Assembly: GCA_963921825.1 (NCBI GenBank)
Contig: OY997591.1
Location: 38,833,825-38,897,824, forward strand
Source of the DNA: Erodium maritimum
Taxonomy: Eukaryota; Streptophyta; Magnoliopsida; Geraniales; Geraniaceae
Reading direction: 5' to 3'
Length of the DNA: 64,000 nucleotides
A model generated the notes under the pieces. It was given only the letters and a program-made list of their open reading frames with translations, did no database searches and was not told the origin of the DNA. This document shows positions 45,315 to 57,141 of the stretch, piece by piece (the stretch's first letter is position 1; every line of letters starts with the position of its first letter). The position numbers were made by a program, and so were the translations under genes.

Positions 45315-45870
45315 TGAACGACATGTGGTGTCCCCTTTGTTTGAAACACTTTGAGGACCTGGATCATTTTCTCCTGCACTGTGGCTATTCTGGGAGAGTT
45401 TGGGGATACATTTTCTCGTGGTGGTTGGTGTTTTTTGTGATGCCAGGTTCATTTCGAATAGCCTGTGAGAGTTGGGCCTCGATGGCCAACTTGTTGGGAA
45501 GTTCAGTGTGGTTGAAGGTTTGTTATATTACATGTTGGCATATTTGGCTACAGAGAAATAATGTAATTTTCAGGAGCACTGTCCTTTCGGCATCTGAGGT
45601 GTTCGAGAAGATTAAGCCTCATGTTTTCAACTTAGTCTTGTTGGCAGGAGATCTTGTGCAGAACGTATCTTATGAGCAATGGAATTTGGCTCCGAGGTCT
45701 TGCTTTCTGGTCAGACGACGGTTGGTGGCAGGGAGAATTTAATTTTGCTTTTTTTATTCTTCTGCTAGTCGTTTTGGTTTAGTTTGTGGAGTATATTGTT
45801 GAGGTTTTCTTATCAGGGATTCACATTGAATTCCCTGTAATAATAATTTCATCGCTTAGAAAAAAAAAAT
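45315..45870 (+). pseudogene. LINE (host of the nest): ORF2 C-terminus and poly(A) end
   Basis: Starts with the second TGAAC and resumes the frame left at 28030: CPLCLKHFEDLDHFLLHC (zf-RVT zinc site) and VCYITCWHIWLQRNN, ending at 45742. The 3' UTR ends in an A run at 45859-45869. With 25316-26239 and 27420-28030 this makes one 5'-truncated L1-type LINE. Confidence 0.9.
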
Positions 45871-45899
45871 ACATTGTCGCCTTTCAAAAACTAAAGACC

Positions 45900-45904
45900 T
45901 CAAC
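45900..45904. repeat. Target-site duplication TCAAC (left)
   Basis: Matches 49902-49906. Confidence 0.93.
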
Positions 45905-46055
45905 TGTTAGTCTTAGTGCCTGTAGTTCAATCCTAAATGTCCAAATGTACATATCATCGTTAGCAATAAAATTAAAGCGGCTTTATATTACTTATGTGTT
46001 GGAGTAATATATCGACGTGTGCTCTGATCTATGCCCACCATGCGAATAGAACCAT

Positions 46056-48214
46056 AAAAGAGAATGGGATCCTTTTGGAATGGACTCCTCCTGGGACACT
46101 GTAGATGAAAGGTGTAGCCAAACGGAGAAATCGGACATTGTTAGACAATGATTCGTTCCATTATAAGTTGGACTATTCTCCCAATCTCTTTCTGGGATTA
46201 TGCTCTAGAGACGACCGCATTCATAGTGAATCGGGCTTCGACGAAGGGTGTGGAAGAGATACTATTTTAAAATGGTACGGGATGATGCCCGCTTTGTCCT
46301 TCCTAAAGATTTGTGGTTGCGAGGCTTATGTGAAACATTTGGTTTCGACTAAGCTTGAACCAAGATCTGAGATAAGCACCTTCGTGTGGTATCCCAAAGC
46401 AACAAGGGGATACTACTTCTACAATCCCAGTGAGAACATGGTGTTCGTCGCATGGGGTGTGGTCTTTATGTAAAAGGAGTTTTGTTTCCAAAGACGTCAT
46501 TGGGAGGACTGTGCATCTCGAAGAAATTCAGGATGGTACAGATCTGTCTAAACCAATTGGCAACCCAGTAGAAAGGAGCCAGAGATTGTCGTAGAGTAAG
46601 AACCAATTCCTGTTACAATTCCGGAAGGTCCAAGGCGATTTGAAAGGATCAATCTTCCACCTCCAAGATATGGTATCCGGAGGTGACAATGAAGTCATGG
46701 TGGATCACGATGATCCAGCCACCTTTCAGGAAGTCGTGGATGGGCCTAACTCCGAGTTATGGCTGGGAGCCATGAGGGAGGAAATGCAATCCATGTCGGA
46801 CAACCGAGTCTGGGAACCGGTTGATCCCATCAATGGTGTGAGGACCATCGGATGCAAATGGATCTTCAAGGTGAAGATGGACATGGACGGCAACCCTCTG
46901 ACCTACAAAGCTCAACTAGTGGCGAAAGGTTATAGGCAGATCCAATGGATTGACTATGAGGAAACCTTCTCCTTAGTGGCTATGGTCAAAATCGATCCAA
47001 ATTATTCTTGACATAACTGCGTATCATAATTACGAGATATGGCAAGTGGATGTCAAAACCGCTTTCCTAAATGGAAATTTGACTGAGTACGTTTGTATGT
47101 CTCGGCCCAAAGGTTTTGACGATCCGAAGAATAAAGGAAAGATTTATAAGTTGTTGAAATCCATTTATGGATTGAAACGAACTTCTCGGAGTTGGATCCT
47201 TCGTTTTGATGAAGCTTTAATTGGATTTGGCTTAATCAAGAACGAGGATGAATCTTGCATTTATAAGAAGGCTAGTGGGAGCAAGATTACCTTTCTGGTT
47301 CTCATTGAAAACGACATCCCAACCTTGCACGAGACTAAAGCTTGGTTGAGGAAGTGTTTTTCAATAAAGGACTTAGGCGATGCTTCTCATATCTTAAGGA
47401 TTAAGATATGTAGAGATCGCACCAAGAGGGTCTTGGATTTAAGTCAGGGAACCTATGTGAACAAGGCATTGAGTAGGTTCTTAATGCTCGATTCAAAGAA
47501 AGAACTCTTACCCACTAGTCATGGCATTCATCTCAGCAAGACTTAGTGTCCTAAGACACCTGATGAGCTGAAAAGGATGATGAAAATCAATGCGCCTGGG
47601 GGCAGGATCGATCATATATGCCATGACATGTATGAGACCAGACGTCTCGTAAGCCTTATGTTGTACCAGTAGACATCATTCTAACCCGGGGGAAAGATGA
47701 TGCTGAACTAGTCACCGAAGGATAAGTAGACGCTAGTTTTCCAAGACAAATCCAGATGACTTTAGAAGTCAATCAGGATATGTGTTTACGCTGAATGGCA
47801 GAGCTTTAGCTGGGAGAGCGTAAAGCAAGATATCATTGCCGAATCTACGACAGAGACCAAGTACATGGATGTTGCAGAGGCAGCTAAGGAGGCTATGTGT
47901 ATTTGGAAATTCATGGCAGGGCTGGGTGTAATTAAAAACCCATCCAGCCCGGTGAATCCATCTTGCAACAACACAAGGGCCATTGCGCAAGCTAAAAGCC
48001 TAGATCGTATAACAAATCCAAACATGTACTGCGGCGTATCCACCTCATCAGATAAATACTGAACTGGGGTGAAGTGAAGATAACTGATATTGCAACAGAT
48101 GATAACATACCCAACCCTTTGACTAAGGCAGTGTCACTACCTGAACATGTTAGACATGTAAAGTCGATGGGGGACATATTGGAGTTTAGATTGGAACTAG
48201 GGCAAGTTGGAGAT
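46056..48214 (+). pseudogene. pol: Copia B second copy: pol remnant
   Basis: Carries the same disabling changes as the 30459 copy: stop after CTGGGACACTG, TAG-TAA in CGTAGAGTAAGAACC, LVLIEND in place of LVLYVDD (about 47295), the CAAAATCGATCCAAATT frameshift, and the broken RNase H. It also has private changes (TTAG stop at 47544, CNNTRA). Confidence 0.9.
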
Positions 48215-49901
48215 TGTTAGTCTTAGTGCCCGTAGTTCAATCCTAAATGTCCAAATGTACATATCATCGTTAGCAATAAAATTAAAGCGACTTTATATTA
48301 CTTATGTGTTGGAGTAATATATCGACGTGTGCTCTGATCTATGCCCACCATGCGAATAGAACCATAGATCGAGATAGATCACACTCGATGGGTCCCTAGT
48401 CAACAAAGCTTCACTAGAAGCGACTAGTATGAAAGATGGCTCTTTATGGCTTACGTTCTGTTAGTCATTGGAACGGGATTCCAGAGTCTGATCATAGATA
48501 TCATGTGGGACATGATATTGGACGACCCGCCCTGAATATGTGCCATAGATTAAGTCATGAACATATTCAGTGTCGTAGCTTGTCATGTATCCTTAGACCA
48601 AGGAGTCTTTGTGATCGCTATGTAGTCGACAACTGAGTTTGACCTGAGCCTAACGTTGTTCGTAACAGGGCTTCCATAACGGCCAGGATTGGCTTGGGGA
48701 CGGTCTACATGAGTGACACAAAAGGCGGCTAAGGGATTTATCCCTCATACTGAGGTATGGGAAAGATATCGGTTCTCGGTCGCTTGATCGAGAGTGACTG
48801 AAAGAATAGCATGGCCATGCACATGATACTGGGTATCATATCTTCAGTCATCTCACATATCAAGGAACAGTGATTGAGAATAATAAGGATGACGACTCTA
48901 TGCCTTATCTCAATCAGGATATCGGAGATAAAAGGATAATGACAGGGACGACGGGAAGGTTAGAATCGACAGGGTCAATTCGCTATGCAGTGTCAGGCAA
49001 TACTAAAGTCTCGTTAGTTGCCACTTAAATAGGATCAAGTAAAATGGGATTTTACGTTGATCTATTGACATGCATAAACCTAAGGGTCACACCGGAGGAT
49101 GAAACTCATTGACACATTTATGGAGAATGGCCAACGGGGAGTTGTCTCGGGACGTGACCAAAACTGGGTTTTGGGTCATGTGCCCGTAAGTGAATAGGAC
49201 TTTACGGATCGAGACAAGGCTTGGAGTCTTGTGATTGATCGCGTCGGATAATGTTGGACATTTCCGGTATGGAAGACATGGAGGCGATGAGCGAATCACG
49301 GGACCTCGTTGGAAATGGCCACGGGCCATGTTCCAAGAGGCCCATGAAAGGCCCATGCAACCAAGGCCCATGGAACTAATTAATCAAGTCTTGATTAATT
49401 AGTACTAAGTAAGAAAGACAAGGATTAAGGTGTTGGTGATTCACCACCTAACCCAATCTTGTCTTGCCATACTTTGTCCTATTTACACCTTACTTGACAC
49501 CATACTTGTCCCATGCCTTTAGTTGGACAAGTATGAGTTTTGTTATGTTTAAGTCATCTTTTTTCAACATAACAAACACAAGACAAGAATAGGAAACACA
49601 TTTTCTCTCCCTCTTCCATGGCCATTTCGGGTTTGGCTAGTTTCCACCTCCATTTTTGTGTTCTTGAGTCCTCAAAGAGAAGAACTACGTGGCTTTGATT
49701 CCCATGTGGATACGTATGCGTCTTGGAGACTCAAGCCAATCATTCGTTAACCGGTGTTCTTGTTTTGGTAAGAAATAGTGCTGAATTTTTCTCTTGTGAA
49801 TCTATTCTTTGTTAGTTGTTTCATGGTTTAATCGTCTCTTGGTTTTCATTGATTTTCCGCTGCGAGTTGGTTCATCTCCAACCCTACCTCGAGACCCAAC
49901 A
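48215..49901 (+). repeat. Copia B second copy: 3' LTR
   Basis: TGTTAGTCTTAG ... GAGACCCAACA, a few percent or less different from the B LTRs at 30459 and 37232 (for example GTACATATC for GTATATATC). Confidence 0.93.
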
Positions 49902-50052
49902 TCAACATCCAGTCTCCTCAAAATAGCGTGAGGATTCTCACTTGTGATATCAGGTTGTGATTGAAGGCATGTAGCATCATAAATTTTCTACAAAGATTTA
50001 GATATGCTGAAAATGCGCTTAAACATGCCGGTCATGGCGTGTGAGAGTTCAG

Positions 50053-50807
50053 CTATCTCCTCACTGTTTTGGCATTAGCATCACCTAGGTCAGATAACTC
50101 AACGTTATCATGTTCCAGCTCTTCTTCCAAATGTATCATTCTTTCAGGAACTGCTCTAGCTATAGTGAAATCAGCTAGCAGTCGACCTCCAGTTGATTTC
50201 CTTGAGCCAATTCTGCTCATTTGGGCTACTTGTGTCTTTTCAGTACGGTTTGTTGATAAGTTGTAATGCTCTCTGAGGGTCCATATCGGATAGATATCCA
50301 TGAGCTATGGAGTCTAACTATTCTTGATCAATGGATTCAAGCCCTTATAAAGAAAGTTATTGCCGATCAAAAAAAAAAAATCCTCCATTATTTTGCATGG
50401 TAACTCATGGCTGTTCCCCTTCCTCGGCTTTGAATTCTATAATCTAAGATAGCACATCCATGCGAGAATCGAACGAGAAATACTAATCAAGAAATGCGTC
50501 TTTAATCTCTTTACAATCTTTCCTAGCATGAGTATCCAATTGGCGGTATGAAATAAAGGATTCATTTGCTAGTGTATCAACAATATTCAGTATATATAAC
50601 GCACAAGCACGAGTTTTCCACAATACGCTCAAAATCCTTAATGTGCCTTATGGCATCTTCAGTTGTCAACCTAGATAATTTTTCCCAATGGGCCAATGCA
50701 CTGCTTCTAACATATACAAAGTGAATTGAGACACCAAATGTCCTTTCTCTTCCTCGAGATCTCATCTCTAAAATATTAGTCGAATAAACAAGAGAATAAC
50801 AAATCAA
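50053..50807 (-). pseudogene. Possible decayed retrotransposon gag
   Basis: Two minus-strand stretches, IYPIWTLREHYN (50250-50300) and TTEDAIRHIKDFERI (about 50620-50680), are reminiscent of the start and middle of Gypsy gag proteins. The link is weak and the frames are broken. An A run at 50369-50380 may be a separate retroposon tail. Confidence 0.25.
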
Positions 50808-50814
50808 AGTATGC

Positions 50815-50995
50815 CAAACCTTTTTTTATTAGTGATGATGTTATTAGAAGAACTCCAGATTACAAGAAAAAGAACCAGAGACATAATGATACAACCCTCC
50901 AAAGAAAAGGGATCAAAATGAAAACCCAAAAAAGAAACCAGAACATCCTTAAGATTATAATGCCAGGCTTTCTGCCAGCGTGGCACAGCTCTATT
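50815..50995 (-). pseudogene. LINE 3'-end fragment
   Basis: On the minus strand WQKAWHYNLKDVL is followed by hydrophobic VLFLVIWSSSNNIITNKK and an A run at the end (T run 50821-50827 on plus). This is how plant LINE 3' ends usually look. Confidence 0.4.
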
Positions 50996-51511
50996 TTCGC
51001 TATTCTTCTATAGGGCTTCTAAGGCCTTTGTCTCCACTCACTCTCTTCGACTTTTTTCGCATTCAATCCATTCTCAGCCGTTTTTTTGCATTGATGGACA
51101 GCCATGCCTGAGTTATTGTTCGGCAATAACTTTGGCCTCTCCAATCGACTGCCTCCATTGCTTCACTCCTGACCACACCATAAATACAAACCTCCAAAGG
51201 CTTTCGATTCGTCGTGTGTATGGAAGAGGTGCAAACATGTGGAGGAGACGAAGCACCCTCTCCATGTCGTCTCCCTTCATGGCTGGATCGAGGTGCGAAC
51301 CTTGGAGGAGACGAACCTGTGGAGTGAGCACGACTCCGGATCTAAGCCCACGATTGTGACCAACGCTGAGGACAAATGACAGGTACTGTGTTGATCGACT
51401 TTTATTTGTGTTGTTTTTGAACTTTTTGGGGTTTAGGGTTCGGGTACAATTGTTATATAGAGGTATGTTTTTGGTTCATGATTTTTGTTTTCTGCATTCG
51501 GATTGATCGGG
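50996..51511. other. Unassigned sequence left of the Gypsy element
   Basis: No gene recognised. It contains a locally repeated GGAGGAGACGAA (51239, 51313) and ends with TSD TCGGG. It is continuous with 57059 onward once the Gypsy element is removed, so it may belong to the unit carrying the patellin and UBC7 fragments. Confidence 0.4.
51507..51511. repeat. Target-site duplication TCGGG (left)
   Basis: Matches 57054-57058. Confidence 0.95.
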
Positions 51512-51858
51512 TGTCAAGAATGGAACTCTTTATTGATTGAAATTTGCTATTACAAGCTCACAGAAGGCTCTGGTTCATTCACTCGACCAAGCTCTCTCTG
51601 GTTTTGCCTCTACCATTACACAGAAATGAACTAGATGAGGAAGACGATGCTGAGTTGGCTCTTTATAGACTTTGACTCGGCCACGCGTCCTCTCCTTATT
51701 GGCTGGATCCTAACGGTCTTGTAACAACCACGCACGTCAGCGTAAAAACACGTAACTACTTCCCACGTCAGCGCCACGTAGCCTCCGGGTCCACTCGTCT
51801 CTCGCGTCTCACTTATCCAAACGGTGCGTTTGGATCGTCTTCTCCAGCGATCCTGACA
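51512..51858 (-). repeat. Gypsy 3' LTR (347 bp)
   Basis: TGTCA...TGACA ends on both strands. The minus-strand polypurine tract GATGGGGAGGGCAT abuts it at 51859-51872. Confidence 0.95.
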
Positions 51859-53477
51859 ATGCCCTCCCCATCAGAAGAGACTCGTCCTCGAGGCTCCAGT
51901 TGGAATGAGCGTCCCGGAAAGCGAGCTCGAAGCCAGTCGATATCCTCCCATGTGGCGTCTTCAGGTGCAGAGTCCGACCACTGGATGAGTTTCTGCACCA
52001 CTGCTCTGTTGTCGCGTTTGATTGTACGCGTTTCCAGCACCCTCACGGGTTCGACCTTCAGCTGGCCGCCCGACGGAGTCTCCGACAAGACGGAGCTGGT
52101 GACCGATGCCCGGTCCACCTTTTTCTTCAGCAGCGAGACGTGAAACGTGGGGTGTATTTTTGACGTTGGCGGCAGCTTCAGGGTGTAAGCCACCGTGCCC
52201 ACTTTGGCTACAATCTCAAAGGGCCCGTAGTAATGCGCGGCCAGCTTCATGTTGCGGCGAAGGGCCAAGGATGTCTGCATGTACGGTTGTAGACGGAGGA
52301 AGACCATCTCACCCACCGCAAAGGCGCGTTCCGTGCGGTGTCTGTCAGCTTGACTCTTGACCCTGTCCCTGGCCGTTTGTAAGTTGTCTCTTACCAGTGC
52401 CCAGATGGCCTGTCGATTGACCTCAAATGATTCCACAAACGTGACTTTTGTTGTGAAAATGGAGCTGCTCGGCGGAGGCGGTGGGTAGCCGTACAAAACT
52501 TCAAAGGGAGTGGTCTGGATGGCGGTGTGAAACGTCGTATTGTACCAGTACTCCGCCATGGCCAGCCAACGAGCCCATTGGTGAGGCAAGTGGTGCGTCG
52601 TCAGCCTCAAGAAATTCTCCAAACACTGATTTACTCGCTCTTTCTGGCCGTCAGATTGAGGATGATACGCCGAGGAGAAATCGAGCTTGGAGCCTAGCAG
52701 CCGGAACAGTTCCCTCCAAAACTGACTCAGAAATACCTTGTCCCGGTCGGAGACCACGGTCCTTGGTGCTCTATGGAGCTTGTAGACTGAATTGACGAAT
52801 GCCTCCGCCACTTGAGCTGCCGTAAATGGATGACGCCGACCCACAAAATGGGCGTACTTTGAGAAACGGTCCACCACGACCAGGATCGTATCGAAGCCCC
52901 CGGACTTGGGCAGACCTTCAATGAAGTCCATGCTGATGTCGAGCCATGGCCTCGTCGGAATAGGCAGGGGTTGAAGGAGCCCCGGGTATGCCACATTCTC
53001 CGATTTACATCGTTGGCAAGTATCACAGTGCTCCACGAAGGTCTTGATATCTTTCTGCATCTGAGGCCACCAAAAATAAGCACTCACTCGTTTCCCCGTC
53101 GCCCGGACCCCCGAGTGGCCACCCAATGGAGAATCGTGTAACGCCGCCACTACTCTGGCTCGTACCTGGCCATTGTTTCCGACGTAGAGCTTGTTATGCA
53201 TCGAGAGGAGCCCTTGCTTTAGTTGCCATCCTTCTACTCGGTCCGGGGATAGGCTGAGACGTTGGATCGGTCCTTGGGCTTCCGTGTCACCGTTGTAACT
53301 CTCCTCGAGCTCTGAGATCCAGGTGGGTACTAGAACAGAGAGCTTGTGGAGTTGTTCGTGTGGCCTTCGTGACAGGGCGTCTCCCACACGGTTGGCCGTG
53401 CCAGCCTTGTACTCGATGCGATATGTCAGTCCAAGCATTTTAGCTAGCCACCGATGCTGGAACGACGTCACCAGTTT
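51813..53477 (-). pseudogene. pol: Gypsy pol: RNase H end, integrase and chromodomain-like tail
   Basis: Open for 552 codons from 53471. It contains the H-H-C-C finger (LHDSPLGGH...CDTCQRC), catalytic Asp in WLDISMDFIEGLPKS, second Asp in VVSDRDKVF and the Glu in AYHPQSDGQKERVNQ. Then follow a GPF/Y-like GPFEIVAKVGTVAY, KIHPTFHVSLLKK and a chromodomain-like VQKLIQWSDSAPEDATWED. The frame is separated from RNase H by a TAG at 53478-53480 (CAG in relatives). Confidence 0.92.
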
Positions 53478-53840
53478 CTACTCCATCAAAAATTTTAAAC
53501 TTTGCTGGTCGGTTCTAATGACGAACTCGCCTTGCTGCAGGTACTGGCGCCATTTCTGAACGGCAAGGATCATGGCCAGCATTTCTTTCTCATACGTGGA
53601 ACGGTCGGCGTTCTTTGGCCCGAGGCTTTTGCTGAGATACGCGAGTGGTCGCCCCTCCTGCATTAGAACCGCGCCCACACCGCTGTCAGAGGCGTCTGAT
53701 TCAATGACAAATGTCTTGGCAAAGTCTGGTAAGGCCAGAACTGGTGCGGTGCTTAAGGGTTCCTTGAGGCCCATGAAGCTTTTTTCTTCGATATGGGACC
53801 AGTGAAACTCCGCCTTCTTCTTCAGAAGCTCTGTCATGGG
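53478..53840 (-). pseudogene. pol: Gypsy pol: RNase H domain
   Basis: ALPDFAKTFVIESDASDSGVGAVLMQ, DRSTYEKEMLAMILAVQKWR and FVIRTDQQSLKFL carry the D, E and D of RNase H. It lies between a TGA at 53841 (CGA in the ancestor by context) and the TAG at 53478. Confidence 0.9.
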
Positions 53841-54653
53841 TCATGCTATCTGCCCGTAATTCTGAATGAAACGTCTGTAGTACCCTGAAAGGCCCAAAAA
53901 CCCTCGAACTTCTTTGACGCTCTTGGGCGTTGGCCAGTCTCTAACTGCCTGTATCTTTTTAGGATCCGTCGACACCCCTTCGCTGGAGATCCGGTGCCCC
54001 AGGTAATCCACAGACGGAACCCCAAAGGAGCATTTGGAAAGCTTAGCATAAAGCTTGTGTTCTCTTAACTTATCGAAGACGGCTTGTAAGTGTTGTGCGT
54101 GGCTCTCTACGTCCTTGCTGTAAACCAAGATGTCGTCGAAGAACACTAGTACAAAGCGACGGAGATAATCTCTGAAGACGCTGTTCATCAAGCTCTGAAA
54201 GCTGGCCGGAGCATTGGTTAAGCCGAAGGGCATCACCCGAAACTCAAAATGACCATCATGAGTACGGAATGTTGTTTTGTGCTCATCGTCTTCGTCCATC
54301 CGGATCTGGTGATAGCCTGCTCGGAGATCGATTTTGGAAAAGATCCGGCTACTGGCGAGTTCATCTAAGAGTTCTTCGACGGTGGGGATCGGGAAGCGGT
54401 CTTTGATTGTGATGGCGTTAAGGGCTCGATAGTCGACACATAATCTCCAGGTGCCGTCCTTCTTCTTGACCAGCAGGACCGGGAATGAGTAGGGACTGGA
54501 GCTTCGCTTGATAATTCCCGTTGGTAGCATCTCTTTCATCAATAGCTCAATAGCATCTTTTTGTTCTTTACTGTACTGGTAAGGTCGCACTGACGCCAGT
54601 CTGGCTCCTGGCACAATAGGGATCCGGTGATCGTGTTCGCGATTGGGTGGTAA
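53841..54653 (-). pseudogene. pol: Gypsy pol: reverse transcriptase
   Basis: YSFPVLLVKKKDGTWRLCVDY, PTVEELLDEL, KIDLRAGYHQIR (first catalytic Asp), VMPFGLTNAPASFQ, VLVFFDDILVYS (YxDD-type box) and LGLSGYYRRF. All catalytic residues are present. Confidence 0.93.
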
Positions 54654-55373
54654 CTACGTCGGAATCTCGTATATCTCTTGGTTTGCTTGAAGGCAACGCT
54701 GAACTGAAACGGGTGTGGGATCCGTGCTCTGTTTTTCCTCCAATCTGGAGAATTGACCCACAAATGCTACCCCTCCGGCTCTGATTTCCTTCTGGAATTC
54801 CTTTTCTGCCACTGCCTTTATTGCATGTGGCGGTCGCAATTCTTGGATGGTCTGTTCCTCTCCAGGTGCTCGGATGGTGATCATTCGGAGCACGAAGTCG
54901 AATGTAATTGGATTGACGGTGCGCATCCAGTCTGTACCAAGTACCATTTCGCATTCTCCGAGCGGCATTACCAAGAAATCCCAGCTGAATTTGCGTTGCT
55001 ACAATGTCCATTGAACCCGGCTAAGACTGGTAAAGATCGACGTCTTGCCATTTCCCAAGTGAATCTGGACCTCCGGTGATGGCAGGACCACCACTCCTGC
55101 TTGCTTCGCGACCTGAGTGTCCAGAAAGCAGGTCGTGGCTCCTGTGTCGACTAGCGTTGACACTGAGTGACGGCCCAACTTGGCCTCCACCAGCAGCGCT
55201 AGAGTCCAGCAAACGCGACTGGCCCTCAGTGTCTCTTCCCTTCTGATTTCTGGCTCGTGGACGTCCCGGACTTGCAGTTCCCGGTCGCCTTCTGCCCAAT
55301 CCATTTCCTCCTCCTCTTCCCATGACCCAATCTCCTCAATTAGTGGCTCATCTTCTCGCACCAGCATAAACAA
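54654..55373 (-). pseudogene. pol: Gypsy pol: aspartic protease and linker
   Basis: Protease signature VSTLVDTGATTCFLD (about 55130-55175), followed by the flap region. Nonsense codons at 54999-55001 and 54654-54656 interrupt the same frame that leads into RT (MVLGTDWM). Confidence 0.9.
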
Positions 55374-56676
55374 CTACTGGCGATTTGGGCACACATGAGC
55401 TCTAGAATACCGAGCTGGACACGTATAACAGAGACCCAAGTGGCGTCGTTCTTCACAGTATTCTGCCGTGATATTGCGTACCGGCGGTGGTGCTCGCTGA
55501 CCTTGTGTTGCTCTGTTTCCCGGCGCAGGTTGGCCTTGTGTTGTACGAGGAACCGGTCCCAGGCTCCTCTTTGAGGTGGACCGGCTAAGCGTGGCCTCGT
55601 CGCCTGACCAGGCGGGTCCGGTGGCCTTTGATGACTGCTTCCCCATCTTGCTCCGGTCCTCTGCTCCTCGAGTCTCGCCAGAAACATGGAGCGACTTAGT
55701 GCCTCGGGCTCAAGCATGGCCACTCCGGCCCGCAGTTGCATTTTCAGGCCGCTAATGAAGTTGGAGACAAAGAACTCTTCCATTAACCAGGGGTTCCTGG
55801 CCACCATCATGCCTCTCAGTGCGTCGGACTTTTCTTCATAATCCTGCACCGTACCGTCTTGCTTTAGATGCTTGAAGTTTGAAATCACATCCTTTGTGCG
55901 TCCGTCTTCGAATTTCCAGACGAGATCTGGTATCATCTTCTCCCACGTGATCCTGTGTCTGCTCCGCTGGTAATCTTGCAGCCAGACCTCTGCTCGTCTG
56001 GTGAAGTGCATGCCGGCAAGCCTCACGCGTATCTCGTCAGGTACTGCACACAAGAAAAAGTAATTGGTGCATTTCCCGATCCAATCTTGGACACCTGAAC
56101 CGTCAAACGATGGAAATTGAATTTGAGACAACCTGAAGTGAAGGTTGTGGTTGTCTGGCCTCAGATTCTCGCCATCGCGACCTTGAAACGCCTCTGTTGG
56201 ACGGCGATCCTCACGATCTTCCGCTGGCACTCGTCGGAACCTCTCTTCTCTGCGTGGCCTTGGTGATTCATCCCTTGGCCTTGACTCGGCGTGTGACTCC
56301 AGCCGGGGATGTTCGTTGACGGCGGATCTCTAGATCCCGGTCGCGCCTGCTGGTGTTCCCTCGGAATTCGCCGGACCTCACTGCTGGTGATGCTCTCCAG
56401 GCGTCGCTCTCTAGGCAGGTCCTCTTCCCGTCGGTCTCTCTCCATGCCGTCCATTCGGCCGGACAAACTCTGTAGTGTCGCTGTCATAGCTCTCAGCGCC
56501 GCCGTCATGTCCTGGAGGTGCGCTTCAGTTCGTCCGGTGGTCTCCGCGAGAGCTTCCACTCGTGGTTTCAGAGTTTGCAACTGCTCCACCACTGGTCCGT
56601 TGATTTGTTGCATGTTTGCTGCTGTCGCTGCCGCAGCTCGCCTCGCCGCCTCATCGATCTCGGAAGCTCTCGTCAT
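55374..56676 (-). pseudogene. gag: Gypsy gag, frameshifted
   Basis: I place the start at ATG 56676, just after the primer site (MTRASEIDEA). A coiled-coil and Arg/Pro-rich N-terminus (about 56676-56200) is followed by a frame change. Next is the retrotransposon gag capsid fold (QIQFPSFDGSGVQDWIGKC, FTRRAEVWLQDY, SNFISGLKMQLRAGV), then a second frame change near 55600. The zinc knuckle-like CYTC...HVC (about 55385-55440) precedes a TAG at 55374. Confidence 0.88.
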
Positions 56677-56693
56677 GGTTTCCGTGGACGAAA

Positions 56694-56705
56694 GCTCTGA
56701 TACCA
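56694..56705 (-). other. Gypsy primer binding site
   Basis: TGGTATCAGAGC on the minus strand, one base after the 5' LTR. Confidence 0.93.
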
Positions 56706-56706
56706 C

Positions 56707-57053
56707 TTTCAAAAATGGAACTCTATATGGATTGAAATTGGCTATTACAAGCTCACAGAAGGCTCTGGTTCGTTCACTCGACCAAGCTCTCTCTGGTTTT
56801 GCCTCTACCATTACACAGAAATGAACCAGATGATGAAGACGATGCTGAGTTGGCTCTTTATAGACTTTGACTCGGCCACGCGTCCTCTCCTTATTGGCTG
56901 GATCCTAACGGTCTTGTAACAACCACGCACGTCAGCGTAACAACCCGTAACTACTTCCCACGTCAGCGCCACGTAGCCTCCGGGTCCACTCGTCTCTTGC
57001 GTCTCACTTATCCAAACGGTGCGTTTGGATCGTCTTCTCCAGCGATCCTGACA
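56707..57053 (-). repeat. Gypsy 5' LTR (347 bp)
   Basis: TGTCAGGATCGCTGGAG at 57053; the inner end reads TTTTTGAAA against TTCTTGACA in the 3' LTR, so its terminal CA is mutated. Confidence 0.93.
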
Positions 57054-57141
57054 TCGGGTTAGCTTTATCTCATCCAAGGATGAAAAGTCAATGAGATCCT
57101 CAATCCCTATTATGGTTTTGTTGAAACCCTAAAATATTTGT

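Larger units (their letters stand above)
45905..49901 (+). mobile_element. Copia B family, second copy with large internal deletion
   Basis: Starts TGTTAGTCTTAG, keeps about 150 bases of 5' LTR (to GAATAGAACCATA at about 46055), then jumps into integrase sequence (AAAGAGAATGGGATCC). The pol remnant follows and the 3' LTR is 48215-49901 (1687 bp). Perfect TSD TCAAC. Because the ends and TSD are intact, the deletion happened after insertion. Confidence 0.93.
51512..57053 (-). mobile_element. Full-length Ty3/Gypsy chromovirus-like element (Reina-like size)
   Basis: 5542 bp with LTRs 51512-51858 and 56707-57053 (each 347 bp). I counted about 11 differences (about 97% identity). The element has a tRNA-iMet primer site, polypurine tract and TSD TCGGG. 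Gag-PR-RT-RH-IN order with a chromodomain-like tail. Short LTRs and small size suggest the Reina lineage (inference). Pol lies in one frame broken only by nonsense codons. Confidence 0.95.

Noticed and set aside
51132-51359. 75-codon plus ORF rich in Arg and Ser
   Set aside because: No recognisable domain, no partner exon, embedded in sequence rich in GGAGGAGACGAA repeats.
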